A stretch of DNA of 13,285 nucleotides from Clostridium sp. CAG:451 (GCA_000438295.1 FR901040.1:1-13285), one strand, 5' to 3'. Positions 1 through 7,707 are shown, counted from the stretch's first letter. Program-made: numbers and translations. The notes: generated from the sequence alone by a model not told the origin.

Positions 1-464
1 TAGTACCCTTTAAATTTATAGAAAAATACTTTTCATTCGATTGCATTTCACCAGACAATTCAATATTATCAATAAATGTGGTAAGTGACATTACTCCATA
101 CTTCAAAAGAAAGTTTACTACAATAAATTATTGTATTAGTTGTTTCAGAAACAGTATTTTTGCATCCAGGACATATGTATTTTTGAATACCGGTTTTTGT
201 CTTTCCATTTTTATAAAACTTGCAACCACATTTTTCACAAAATAAATCTTCTTTTCTATGTGAAGATATGACTATAGAATTAGAATCTTTTTTACAGCAT
301 AATTCAGTCAAATGTTCTAATTGTAAATATAAATTTGAGGTTTCTATTGAAGTCGTTTTAGAGTTTGAACAAGAGGATAAATGGAATGGTTTACTTATTT
401 CTACTTCTCCATTATTATCTGTGAAAAGTGTAAGTATGATAAATGAGTACCTTTAGACTATCAT
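1..464 (-). pseudogene. Decayed IS1595-like transposase, 5' part, running off the left edge
   Basis: The longest intact piece (about 455 down to 69) holds a zinc ribbon: CEKC, then about 19 residues, then CPGC. It is followed by a TTNTIIYxSKLSFEVW segment, the pattern seen at the N-terminus of IS1595-type transposases. Three lesions are visible. First, an in-frame TAA at 453-455 separates an ATG at 462-464 (alternative ATG at 480-482) from the rest; it could be a lysine AAA changed to TAA. Second, after WSNV near position 88 the homology continues in another frame, as SLTTFIDNIELSGEM and then NEKYFSINLKGT. The helical linker expected between zinc ribbon and DDE domain is missing, so an out-of-frame internal deletion is likely. 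Third, the first catalytic Asp expected in the E-x-x-DE context appears to be Asn (codon 35-37). No good SD precedes either ATG. The family call rests on remembered motifs and the other end of the element lies outside the window. That this is a non-functional remnant is well supported; the exact family less so. Confidence 0.75.
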
Positions 465-527
465 TTCAAAAGAGAATACCATCACGTTTATAAAGAAGAT
501 TAATTTAACTTAAGATATATTATTGAT

Positions 528-550
528 ACGAGATTACTATCTCGTTTTTT
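528..550 (+). terminator. Rho-independent terminator, plus strand, no obvious gene
   Basis: A perfect 6-bp stem (ACGAGA at 528-533, TCTCGT at 540-545) with a 6-nt loop runs into six T residues at 545-550. The T tract is only on the plus-strand side, so it would stop rightward transcription. No complete plus-strand gene lies upstream in the window. The transposase remnant to its left is on the other strand. Confidence 0.6.
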
Positions 551-619
551 GTGGTTATGTATTTTTTTGCGTCGAACGTTTATTGTAACAACGTTTTAAG
601 TATAAATTTCCTATTATAC

Positions 620-645
620 AAAAAAACTAGAAATATCATTCTAGT
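620..645 (-). terminator. Terminator of the tRNA-Arg unit
   Basis: Read on the minus strand, a perfect 7-bp stem (ACTAGAA, loop of 6, TTCTAGT; plus-strand arms 626-632 and 639-645) is followed by a run of seven T residues (620-626). It begins 13 nt after the encoded CCA of the tRNA and closes a single-gene transcript. Confidence 0.85.
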
Positions 646-658
646 CAATTATCAATAA

Positions 659-735
659 TGGTGTCCCAGAGGGGATTCGAACCCATGACACTCGCCTTAG
701 AAGGGCGATGCTCTATCCAGCTGAGCTACTGAGAC
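659..735 (-). tRNA. tRNA-Arg(UCU)
   Basis: This is a complete 77-nt cloverleaf with the CCA end encoded (659-661). The acceptor stem is GTCTCAG with CTGGGAC (one G-U pair) and the D stem is GCTC/GAGC. The anticodon stem TCGCC/GGCGA encloses the loop CTTCTAA, giving anticodon UCU (plus-strand 699-701), which reads AGA/AGG. The T loop has the standard TTCGAAT. One T-stem pair is a U-C mismatch (second pair of ATGGG/CCCCT), which is unusual but does not disturb the fold. AGA is the expected main Arg codon in so AT-rich a genome. The gene has its own promoter (749-777) and terminator (620-645). Confidence 0.97.
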
Positions 736-748
736 ATACAACACTATT

Positions 749-777
749 AATATATAATAAACTTGATATTTTGGCAA
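749..777 (-). promoter_or_regulatory. Sigma-A-type promoter of tRNA-Arg
   Basis: On the minus strand TTGCCA (772-777) is separated by 17 nt from TATATT (749-754). The mature tRNA 5' end is 13 nt further on, leaving a leader of roughly 6 nt. Confidence 0.7.
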
Positions 778-818
778 GAGATTTTAACAATTTTCTAAAA
801 TTTTTTGCGATTTTTAGA

Positions 819-1565
819 TTATTTATCGTCTTTTAAGCCTTTTTTAACACTTCTTGTAATTTCTTCTACACTTTTAGAAACTGTTGGTGTCATCTTCTCT
901 ATTCCCTCTTTTGCTACTGGCATTACTTGTTGAGCAGAGAAAGCTAGTATTTCTCTTCTTTTAGCAAAAGTGTAAATTGATACTGAAATCATAAGACTTG
1001 CAGCAATAATAAAGCCACCAAACATATAGTATGGAATACTGTTATGGGAATCAAATTTTTTATTAAAAGAACTGCTTGCATCTTCTAAACTATTTTTAAT
1101 TGAACAGTATTCTTTAGTATAAGAATTATTAGCAGTTGTATCAAAAGCACAAGCTGACATACTATCACCTAAAGCTGTTTCAATAGCACTTATATTTTTC
1201 TTTGATTCACTTATGCTCTTTTCTAGTTCTTCTATTTTATCTTGTCTTTGATAATAAGCATCATCAAAGCCTGTAAATTTTTCTCTTTCTAAACTTTTAA
1301 TTTCATCTTCTACTGGTTTAATCTCTTCTTCTATTTTTTCCTTACTACTAATAAGACTTTGTTTTTCTATCTCTAATTTTTTTGATAAAGATTCTTTATT
1401 AGCTTCTGAATAATTGGCATTAACCTTGCTTTGTTTAAAAAGTCCTATAGCTATTAAACTGCCACCTAACAGCAATCCTATTATTAGTATTATTACAGTT
1501 CCTGCTACTATACGTTTCTTATTCTTTTGGTATCTTTCCTCGCTTAGATATTCTTTTTTTTCCAT
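819..1565 (-). CDS. Two-TM membrane protein with external coiled coil, unknown function
   Basis: This 248-residue protein belongs to no family I can name. A short basic N-terminus precedes a membrane segment (about 19-43). A highly charged, Lys/Glu/Ser-rich stretch likely to form a coiled coil follows (about 53-132), then a short loop with two cysteines (C139, C154) that could pair. A second membrane segment (about 178-201) and a basic/amphipathic tail of about 47 residues complete it. With both ends in the cytoplasm, the coiled coil would face outside. The tail (AQQVMPVAKEGIEKM onward) resembles C-termini I recall from other small Firmicutes membrane proteins, without known function. The ATG at 1563-1565 is chosen because AGAGGA lies 10 nt upstream and because an upstream GTG (1614-1616) falls inside the -35 box of the promoter. 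It is a monocistronic unit between the tRNA and the 139-residue gene, and no convincing terminator follows it. Confidence 0.85.
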   Translation of the reverse strand: MEKKEYLSEERYQKNKKRIVAGTVIILIIGLLLGGSLIAIGLFKQSKVNANYSEANKESLSKKLEIEKQSLISSKEKIEEEIKPVEDEIKSLEREKFTGFDDAYYQRQDKIEELEKSISESKKNISAIETALGDSMSACAFDTTANNSYTKEYCSIKNSLEDASSSFNKKFDSHNSIPYYMFGGFIIAASLMISVSIYTFAKRREILAFSAQQVMPVAKEGIEKMTPTVSKSVEEITRSVKKGLKDDK

Positions 1566-1589
1566 ATCACTTCTATCCTCTCTAGCAAA

Positions 1590-1618
1590 AGTATAGCACA
1601 GGAAATTTAATGTCACAA
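1590..1618 (-). promoter_or_regulatory. Promoter of the two-TM protein gene
   Basis: TTGTGA (1613-1618) and TATACT (1590-1595) are separated by 17 nt on the minus strand, and TGC directly precedes the -10 (extended -10). The predicted transcript start near 1582 leaves a leader of about 17 nt that contains the SD. Confidence 0.75.
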
Positions 1619-1620
1619 TT

Positions 1621-1655
1621 AAATAAAAATAAAAATTCCCACTTTACAGTGAGAA
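1621..1655 (-). terminator. Terminator of the 139-residue gene
   Basis: On the minus strand TTCTCACT, loop GTAA and AGTGGGAA (plus-strand 1636-1655) form an 8-bp stem with one G-U pair. The T-rich tract TTTTTATTTTTATTT follows (1621-1635). It starts 3 nt after the stop codon of the gene at 1659-2078. Confidence 0.85.
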
Positions 1656-1658
1656 CAA

Positions 1659-2078
1659 TTATTTATTTAACATATTTAGAAGATTAATTTTAAACATATC
1701 TCTTTCAGGATCTGTCTTAGATATCATAACACCTTTATAAGTAGAAAGTTCAGCACGATGTCCTTCATCTAAAATACCTTCGGGAGTAATATTTGTTAAT
1801 AATACTACTTTTTTATCAAGATATACAGTATAATGAACAATTATTTCTCCATGTACTTTAGCAAAAGATTCATCTGTTGGTAATTTAAGTTCATAACTTT
1901 CTGTCTTAGCAGTTTTATCTTCACTAATTTTCTTACCTAAAAACTTTCCAGAACGAATAGTTGGATAGTATTCAAATGTTAACTTTTTATATGCTAACAT
2001 ATTATACTTTCTAACAGAACGTTCTCTTTTCTTAAAGTTATTTTCATCTAAATATTCAAATATAAATGACTTCTCCAT
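1659..2078 (-). CDS. Hypothetical 139-residue soluble protein
   Basis: I do not recognise this family. The protein is charged, has no signal peptide, membrane segment or cysteine, and reads as mixed beta/alpha. Alternating hydrophobic strands occur around residues 3-10, 72-96 and 112-120. A TPEGILDEGHRAEL segment (about 98-111) and a C-terminal helix (about 128-138) follow. The ATG at 2076-2078 is well placed behind a strong G-rich SD (AAGGGGG). The gene stands alone between a perfect sigma-A promoter (2124-2152) and a strong terminator (1621-1655), so it is probably well expressed. Its leader carries two G-rich repeats (GGGGTTAACG and GGGGTTACGG), which might matter for translation control, but nothing else suggests a role. 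Confidence 0.85.
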   Translation of the reverse strand: MEKSFIFEYLDENNFKKRERSVRKYNMLAYKKLTFEYYPTIRSGKFLGKKISEDKTAKTESYELKLPTDESFAKVHGEIIVHYTVYLDKKVVLLTNITPEGILDEGHRAELSTYKGVMISKTDPERDMFKINLLNMLNK

Positions 2079-2123
2079 AGCCGTAACCCCCTTCGTTAAC
2101 CCCTATCCTCTGAAGTTGCTAAT

Positions 2124-2152
2124 ATTATACTACAAAGTACTCAATTTGTCAA
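2124..2152 (-). promoter_or_regulatory. Perfect consensus sigma-A promoter of the 139-residue gene
   Basis: On the minus strand TTGACA (2147-2152), a 17-nt spacer and TATAAT (2124-2129) match the sigma-A consensus exactly. The predicted leader is about 39 nt. This is the strongest promoter in the window by sequence. Confidence 0.9.
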
Positions 2153-2222
2153 ACTTTATCGAACAAGATGGGTAAATTTGACTATTACTATACACTAAGT
2201 ATATGTGTTTTTTTAATTTGAA

Positions 2223-5200
2223 TCATATAATTTTAATAAATTTTTCATCAATAATTGAGTATAAATAACAAGTAACAGGAATACTTAACTTTTTCTCAAT
2301 AACTTTTTTATAGCCATTTAATTGTTTTAAATAAGCCCTATCCTGCGTATTTTGTAGCTTGTAATCAACAATTATAGCATTATCATTACCTACTAATAAT
2401 AAGTCTATCTTACCATGTAATCTAGTATTATTTTCATAGTCAAAAAACTCATATTCTTTATAGATTTTCATATTATTATGTATTTTAAAGAACTCTTGAT
2501 TTAAAAAGTCATTAAGTAGTTTTTCTTCTTTTAAAGTAATATTAGTAGGTAAAACTTTATTTTCTATACTGCATCTTTCTAATAGTTCATGAATATGACT
2601 TCCATATTCCATAAGCTCTATTTCTTTAATAGTTTTCTTTTCTACTGTTTCTTTAGAAAAATGAAGTGTCTCTTCTTCTTCTAAACTATAATTTGAACCT
2701 ATAAATGAAAGTGGTTTCATTTCACCTTTAGCTTCTTTAACTATTTCTTTACGATTTAAATAGTCCTTACTTATATTTTCTATTTCTTTAATATTTGTAA
2801 TATTATTGCTAAACTTTAATAATACACTCTTCATCATATCCATAAAGGAATGATAGTTTAATCTTTCTTCTTTAGCTACAATATCTTCTACTTCTTTTAC
2901 TTCTTCTTGTTCTGGCATAACAATTATTATTTTTTCTCTTGCTCTTGTTAGCGCTACATAAAATAGTCTTATTTTTTCACTAATATCTTCCTGTCTATTT
3001 TTAGCTACTACTAGTTTTTTAGTAATTAGATCACAAGTCTTTTCTATATCAGGTATAACAATACCATAATTTCTATCAAAGAAAACTGTCTCTTTATTAT
3101 CTGAATCATTAAATTTCTTAGAAAAACCAGCAAAGTAGCATAAGGGATATTCAAGTCCTTTAGAGGTATGAATAGTCATTACTTTAACACTATTACTATC
3201 ACTCTTTGATAATGATAGCTTAACCTCTAAATCGGTATCACATAAACTTTCTAAATAATCAGTTACTTCTAATAAAGTTTTATTCTTCTTTTCTAGATTA
3301 CTAATCATCTTATAAAAATATTCAATTCTAGCTCTATAAGTAGCCACAGTTCCTATCTTTGTTAATTTATTAGTATAATCAGTTATTTCTAATATCTTAT
3401 TAAAGTATGTTATTGGTGATAATATCTCATAGTCACTAACTAATTCTTTAAAGTCTTGATATAACTTACTTTCTTGATAGTTATTATCCATTAAATCATG
3501 ATAAATTAAAGCGTCTTTCATACTATATAAGAAGCTTCTAGCAAGTGAAGTATAAACTAATTTAAAGGTAGTATCAAACTCATGTAAATAAATCTTTTTA
3601 CCTAACAAGAATAAATTCTTAACTATTTCTAAGTCATAAGCAGCTTTAGCATTTTCACTTTGCCAAAGAGTAATTGGTATTCCTAGATATTCAAAAATCT
3701 GTTTATATAGAGTAAAGTCTGTTGATCTATCTAGTAATATTGCGATATCTTGATAATCTACCTCTCTTAGTATCTCCTTATCTTTATCAAATACTAATCT
3801 TTTAGAAGCAATTTGTTTTTTAATATCACTAGCTATTAGAAAAGCTTCTTTTTCTCTTGTTTCATATTCTTTATCTTCTGTACTGTAAGAAAGTATTTCC
3901 ATATCACAATTATCTTCTACATAAGCTTTATTTTCATAAGTTAAATTACCAAAAATCATGGCATGACCGTCAAGATAATTAGCCCCTCCTATTTCTTGGT
4001 CCATTATATGGCAAAATAAATCATTAATGGTATTAATAACTTCCCTTCTACTTCTAAAGTTTTTAGATAGGTCTATTACTGTTCCACCATTATGAACTTT
4101 ATAATTATCATACTTTTCTTGAAATAACATCGGATTAGCATTTCTAAAACGATAAATTGACTGTTTTATATCCCCAACCATATAGACATTGTTTTTAGCT
4201 ATATAGGAAATAAAAGTTTCTTGAATATCATTAGTATCTTGATACTCATCTATTAGTATTTCTTGATAACTATTCTTTAACTCTTCTCGTACTTCTTCAA
4301 ATTCTTTAACTAATTTAATAGCTAATTTTTCAATATCTAAGAAGGTGTAAGCATTTTCTTTTGTTTTATATTCCCATATTCTAGCTCTTAATTTTTTAAT
4401 TATTTCTAAAAGCATAGAAACATATGGGTAAGTGTTTTTTAGTGAGGTAATATAATCTTCTTCTTTTGGATAAACCATCAATTCTAGTAATTCAGCTTGT
4501 TTACTATTTATTTCTTTCTTTAGATTTTTAACATCTTCTTCACTACCTTTTGGTAGGTTTGGTATTTTAAAGTTTAAGCCTTCCCTTATTTTACTATAAT
4601 CAGTACTAGCTAGATAATTACTAGTAATATCTATTACTTTATTATAATATTTATCATCTATCATTCCTAAAAAGTCATTAATTAATTTCTTTAAATAATT
4701 ATCTTTTTCCGTAATAAGCTTTAAATATTCTTTAAGATAGCCATTAAGATTTTCTTCTTTATAGTAGTTATCTAGATAAGAATCTAAATAATCGTCTAAG
4801 TCAAGAACTAAATCAAGAGATGCTACCATCTTCTTTATTTTAGTCTTTATTTCCTTATCATCTTTAAAAGTAAAAGCATCTAAAAACTTATAGAAATTTA
4901 TATCTTTCTTATCATAGTATTCCTTAAATATTTCATCTATCATCTCATCTTCTTTTAAAGATAAAATAACGTCATCCATTACTTCTAGATTACTAGAAAT
5001 ATTTAAATTATCTGCATATTTTTTTACAATAGCCATTGAATAAGCATCAAAGGTAGTAATAAAACTACTATCTAACAGTTCTAATTGATGAGTCAAATTG
5101 GCTTTTCTAAGTTTCTTTCTAATTCGCTCTTTCATCTCACTAGCTGCTTTCTTAGTAAATGTTAATATTAGTAATTGATTAACAGGAACTCCTCCCATTA

Positions 5201-5321
5201 CTTTTCTTAAAACACGTTCTGATAAAACAGCTGTTTTACCACTACCTGCTCCAGCACTTACTAAGATGTTTTCACCCTCTAAGTCAATTGCTCTTTGTTG
5301 TTCTTCTGTGAATTTAGGCAT
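2223..5321 (-). CDS. addA: AddA, helicase-nuclease subunit of AddAB
   Basis: AddA pairs with AddB to unwind and resect double-strand breaks for RecA-dependent repair. It is an ATP-driven 3'-5' UvrD-type helicase with a C-terminal nuclease. In order: Walker A AGAGSGKT (about 23-30), motif II DEYQDTN (358-364), VGDIKQSIYRFR (about 382-393), NFRSRRE, motif V MTIHTSKGLEYP (715-726) and motif VI RLFYVALTRARE (785-796). The RecB-type nuclease has GSHIHELLE (about 908-915), GKID with D973, and VDYK with D986 and K988. All key helicase and nuclease residues seem intact. At 1032 residues it is about 200 shorter than the Bacillus subtilis protein. Its ATG overlaps the end of addB by 8 bp and has AGGAGGT 9 nt upstream inside addB, so the two are translationally coupled. 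It ends at a TGA. Only a weak hairpin follows, so the operon terminator is unclear. Confidence 0.97.
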   Translation of the reverse strand: MPKFTEEQQRAIDLEGENILVSAGAGSGKTAVLSERVLRKVMGGVPVNQLLILTFTKKAASEMKERIRKKLRKANLTHQLELLDSSFITTFDAYSMAIVKKYADNLNISSNLEVMDDVILSLKEDEMIDEIFKEYYDKKDINFYKFLDAFTFKDDKEIKTKIKKMVASLDLVLDLDDYLDSYLDNYYKEENLNGYLKEYLKLITEKDNYLKKLINDFLGMIDDKYYNKVIDITSNYLASTDYSKIREGLNFKIPNLPKGSEEDVKNLKKEINSKQAELLELMVYPKEEDYITSLKNTYPYVSMLLEIIKKLRARIWEYKTKENAYTFLDIEKLAIKLVKEFEEVREELKNSYQEILIDEYQDTNDIQETFISYIAKNNVYMVGDIKQSIYRFRNANPMLFQEKYDNYKVHNGGTVIDLSKNFRSRREVINTINDLFCHIMDQEIGGANYLDGHAMIFGNLTYENKAYVEDNCDMEILSYSTEDKEYETREKEAFLIASDIKKQIASKRLVFDKDKEILREVDYQDIAILLDRSTDFTLYKQIFEYLGIPITLWQSENAKAAYDLEIVKNLFLLGKKIYLHEFDTTFKLVYTSLARSFLYSMKDALIYHDLMDNNYQESKLYQDFKELVSDYEILSPITYFNKILEITDYTNKLTKIGTVATYRARIEYFYKMISNLEKKNKTLLEVTDYLESLCDTDLEVKLSLSKSDSNSVKVMTIHTSKGLEYPLCYFAGFSKKFNDSDNKETVFFDRNYGIVIPDIEKTCDLITKKLVVAKNRQEDISEKIRLFYVALTRAREKIIIVMPEQEEVKEVEDIVAKEERLNYHSFMDMMKSVLLKFSNNITNIKEIENISKDYLNRKEIVKEAKGEMKPLSFIGSNYSLEEEETLHFSKETVEKKTIKEIELMEYGSHIHELLERCSIENKVLPTNITLKEEKLLNDFLNQEFFKIHNNMKIYKEYEFFDYENNTRLHGKIDLLLVGNDNAIIVDYKLQNTQDRAYLKQLNGYKKVIEKKLSIPVTCYLYSIIDEKFIKII

Positions 5322-7590
5322 CCATTTCTACCTCCTTTTCTTTTTTCTCAATGATTATTTCGTCTTTCTTCTCATGATAACAAACCATTTTAAATGGACA
5401 ATACATACAACTTATATTAACTTTATTTTCTATCTTTGGACTAATACTATATTCGCAATTTCTAATACCTTTAGCAAAAGATAAAATTAACTCCTCTATC
5501 TTATTTAATAATTCTTCTTTTTCTTCCTTAGTAATAGTTTTTAAGTATCTTGATAAAGTCCCAGCTTTAGTAACTGCTAAGTTTTTAACCCAATTACTAT
5601 TTTCATATTGATCATCTAATAATTCTAAAGTAGTAATATCATCTGCTACTATTCCAAACACTTTCAAGCTTTTCTTTCTCTCTTCCAAATCATTATTTTT
5701 TACTAATAACATTTGATAAAACAATCCTGCAAGCTCCATATCTTTATTCTTATTATTCTTCTCTAATAAATAAGCATAGATTGGTAATTGTAGATGTAGT
5801 CCATAATCTAAATAATCAAGATTAAAAGAAATCTTTCCTGTCTTATAATCAAAAATAGCATAATAAGTCTTACCATTTTTTTCTCTTAACAGTATTTTAT
5901 CAATGAATCCCTTTATCTTAATATCATCACCTAAAGATAATTCTAGTCTTTTTTCAAGTAATGGTGTAGTTAGGAAGGAGTGAGCTTCCATCTCCTTATT
6001 CCAAGTAATAATTAACTTTAACTCTTCCCCTAATCTATTTAAAAAGTATTCATCTTTACTATCCCAGTCTAACTTACTTTTTTGATAATTAAAACTACTT
6101 TCAAAATCAAAGTTGTCTTTATAAGATGATGCTAAAACAGCATGATACAAAGTTCCTAGCTTCTGACTGAAACTCTCTTCAAACTGATCAAGTTTTAAAA
6201 CATACTTTAAGTAATATTTAAATGGACATAAAGCATAATCATCTATACTAGAATATGATAAGATTAATTCTTCTTTAGGAATAGTAAAAGAAGAAAAATC
6301 ATGGTTATAACTTTCATAGTCAAAGAAATGATAATAAGGAAATAACAAATCTAAATCTTTTCCTTTTTCTCCATACATATAATAGTTATCTAATAACTCC
6401 CCTAAATATTTTTTATTATACTTATCACTATATTCTACTTTATATAAATCATCCGTCTTAACTAAAACATTATATTCAGAAAGAAGTGAAGAAGGTAACC
6501 ATTCATCTTGCAATGTAGCTAGAGCATAACTATAAGTAACATTTTTAATAGTTCCTAAAGAATATAGAAATGTCAGTTTACTATTCTTATTCTTTTCCAT
6601 ACTATTTATTAATTTAAGACTATTCTTTTGTTTATCTGATAAGTAATCATCATCTTTATATATCTTTGGATATTTATTTTGCACTAAGGAAATAACAAAT
6701 AAATAATCATCATCACTAAGTAAATAAGGTACTTCAAAAACATCTTCTAGGAATGTCACAGCATCTATCTCTTTCTTATTAGGCATCTTTATCTTACTTA
6801 ATTTATCTTCTAATAATAAGTCATAGTATTTACTATCTTTAAATACTAACATTTCTTCTAGGACTTTTATTATCTTTTTTAATAAATCATTATCTTTAAT
6901 AAGACTTAAGTCCTTAGTTTCTAAATATTTTCTACCTATAATAGTTGCTAAAAAACTTACCCCATCATCATTATAAGGAATATCAAAGTCTTTAAATATA
7001 TCATTTATTAAGAACTTACTATCATCATCTTTTCCAGCTATAAATATTTTTGAGTAAGAAATACCTTTCTCATTCAAACTTCTTATTCTTCTAGCAAGAG
7101 CTACTATTTCTTCTTTCTTACTCTTATACTCATATATTTCTTTAATAGGACACTTATCTATTCCTATCATTATAGTAGCATTAATCTTAGTTAGTACTTC
7201 TTCAAGATATTTATCGATAAAAGGATAACCCATTACTATTACTTCTTTATCTTTTAGATAAGTTAAATCATTAATATCTATTAGTAAGTCATTACTAATT
7301 AATAACTTCTTTCTCTCTTTTAAAAAGTTTAACTTTAAAGAGTCATATTCTTTATTAACATCAATACTAGGTAATACTTTAAGATATGAATTAATTATAT
7401 CTAGACTATCTCCTTTTTCTAATAGAAACTCTACTGCTTTCTTATCAATCTTACAGATATACTTTTCTATAAAGTTTTCCATAGTATCAAAGTGAATATC
7501 ATAAATTTTATCTTCTAAAGACAACTTCTTAAGCATCACTTCTTTTAAATTATTAGGTACTATATAATATAAATTATCACTAAACTTCAT
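5314..7590 (-). CDS. addB: AddB/RexB, nuclease and Fe-S subunit of AddAB
   Basis: This is the partner of AddA in resection of DNA ends. The 758-residue protein has an inactivated-helicase-like body and a C-terminal RecB-type nuclease domain. GFID (D564) and FDYKTG (D581, K583) are the catalytic elements. Four cysteines (C455 in YALCPFKYY; C728, C731 and C737 as CxxCxxxxxC) match the iron-sulphur staple known from Bacillus AddB. There is no P-loop at the N-terminus, where Bacillus AddB has GxxGxGK[ST]; in that respect it is like streptococcal RexB. It is also about 400 residues shorter than Bacillus AddB. The ATG at 7588-7590 follows AAAGGA by 8 nt. It is the first gene of the operon, with a promoter at 7625-7654 that contains an SOS-like site. 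The function is clear; the AddB/RexB subtype is mixed. Confidence 0.93.
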   Translation of the reverse strand: MKFSDNLYYIVPNNLKEVMLKKLSLEDKIYDIHFDTMENFIEKYICKIDKKAVEFLLEKGDSLDIINSYLKVLPSIDVNKEYDSLKLNFLKERKKLLISNDLLIDINDLTYLKDKEVIVMGYPFIDKYLEEVLTKINATIMIGIDKCPIKEIYEYKSKKEEIVALARRIRSLNEKGISYSKIFIAGKDDDSKFLINDIFKDFDIPYNDDGVSFLATIIGRKYLETKDLSLIKDNDLLKKIIKVLEEMLVFKDSKYYDLLLEDKLSKIKMPNKKEIDAVTFLEDVFEVPYLLSDDDYLFVISLVQNKYPKIYKDDDYLSDKQKNSLKLINSMEKNKNSKLTFLYSLGTIKNVTYSYALATLQDEWLPSSLLSEYNVLVKTDDLYKVEYSDKYNKKYLGELLDNYYMYGEKGKDLDLLFPYYHFFDYESYNHDFSSFTIPKEELILSYSSIDDYALCPFKYYLKYVLKLDQFEESFSQKLGTLYHAVLASSYKDNFDFESSFNYQKSKLDWDSKDEYFLNRLGEELKLIITWNKEMEAHSFLTTPLLEKRLELSLGDDIKIKGFIDKILLREKNGKTYYAIFDYKTGKISFNLDYLDYGLHLQLPIYAYLLEKNNKNKDMELAGLFYQMLLVKNNDLEERKKSLKVFGIVADDITTLELLDDQYENSNWVKNLAVTKAGTLSRYLKTITKEEKEELLNKIEELILSFAKGIRNCEYSISPKIENKVNISCMYCPFKMVCYHEKKDEIIIEKKEKEVEMDA

Positions 7591-7624
7591 TGGTCATTTC
7601 CTTTCTTTTGACTGATATGTTTTA

Positions 7625-7654
7625 ATTATATTCTATAGAACATATATTCGTCAA
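7625..7654 (-). promoter_or_regulatory. Promoter of the addB-addA operon
   Basis: On the minus strand TTGACG (7649-7654), an 18-nt spacer and TATAAT (7625-7630) form a near-consensus sigma-A promoter. The addB ATG is 35 nt beyond the -10. It lies just behind the murC terminator, so the operon is expressed on its own. Confidence 0.8.
7637..7650 (-). promoter_or_regulatory. Putative LexA (SOS) operator in the addBA promoter
   Basis: The minus-strand 14-mer CGAATATATGTTCT differs at two positions from the palindromic Bacillus LexA consensus as I recall it (CGAACATATGTTCG). It overlaps the last two bases of the -35 box and fills most of the spacer, a position at which a bound repressor would block RNA polymerase. 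This is a sequence match only; no lexA gene is in the window. Confidence 0.5.
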
Positions 7655-7684
7655 TACATTTTTTAATATTTTTTAAAGGTAAAG

Positions 7685-7707
7685 AAAAAATCCGTAGAAC
7701 ACGAATT
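7685..7707 (-). terminator. Terminator of murC
   Basis: On the minus strand AATTCGT, loop GTTCT and ACGGATT form a 7-bp stem with one G-U pair. It starts directly at the murC stop codon and is followed by six T residues (7685-7690). Confidence 0.8.

Noticed and set aside
220..456. Plus-strand open frame of 78 codons
   Set aside because: It lies antisense to the transposase remnant, which has a recognisable zinc ribbon; the plus-strand protein shows no motif and no SD.
785..818. Terminator for the two-TM protein gene
   Set aside because: A CTAAAA/TTTTAG pairing exists but consists almost only of A-T pairs, with no T tract on the minus strand; not convincing.
1414..1596. Plus-strand open frame of 60 codons with a hydrophobic product
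   Set aside because: It is the antisense of the first membrane segment of the two-TM protein and crosses that gene's promoter; no RBS.
2185..2214. Possible terminator after addA, or a plus-strand terminator
   Set aside because: Only a 5-bp stem (TATAC/GTATA) is present. The T run is on the plus strand and 4 nt from the stem, so it does not serve addA and there is no plus-strand gene.
5266..5484. Plus-strand open frame across the addB/addA junction
   Set aside because: It is antisense to conserved parts of both genes, including the addA start and the AddB cysteines, and has no homology I recognise.
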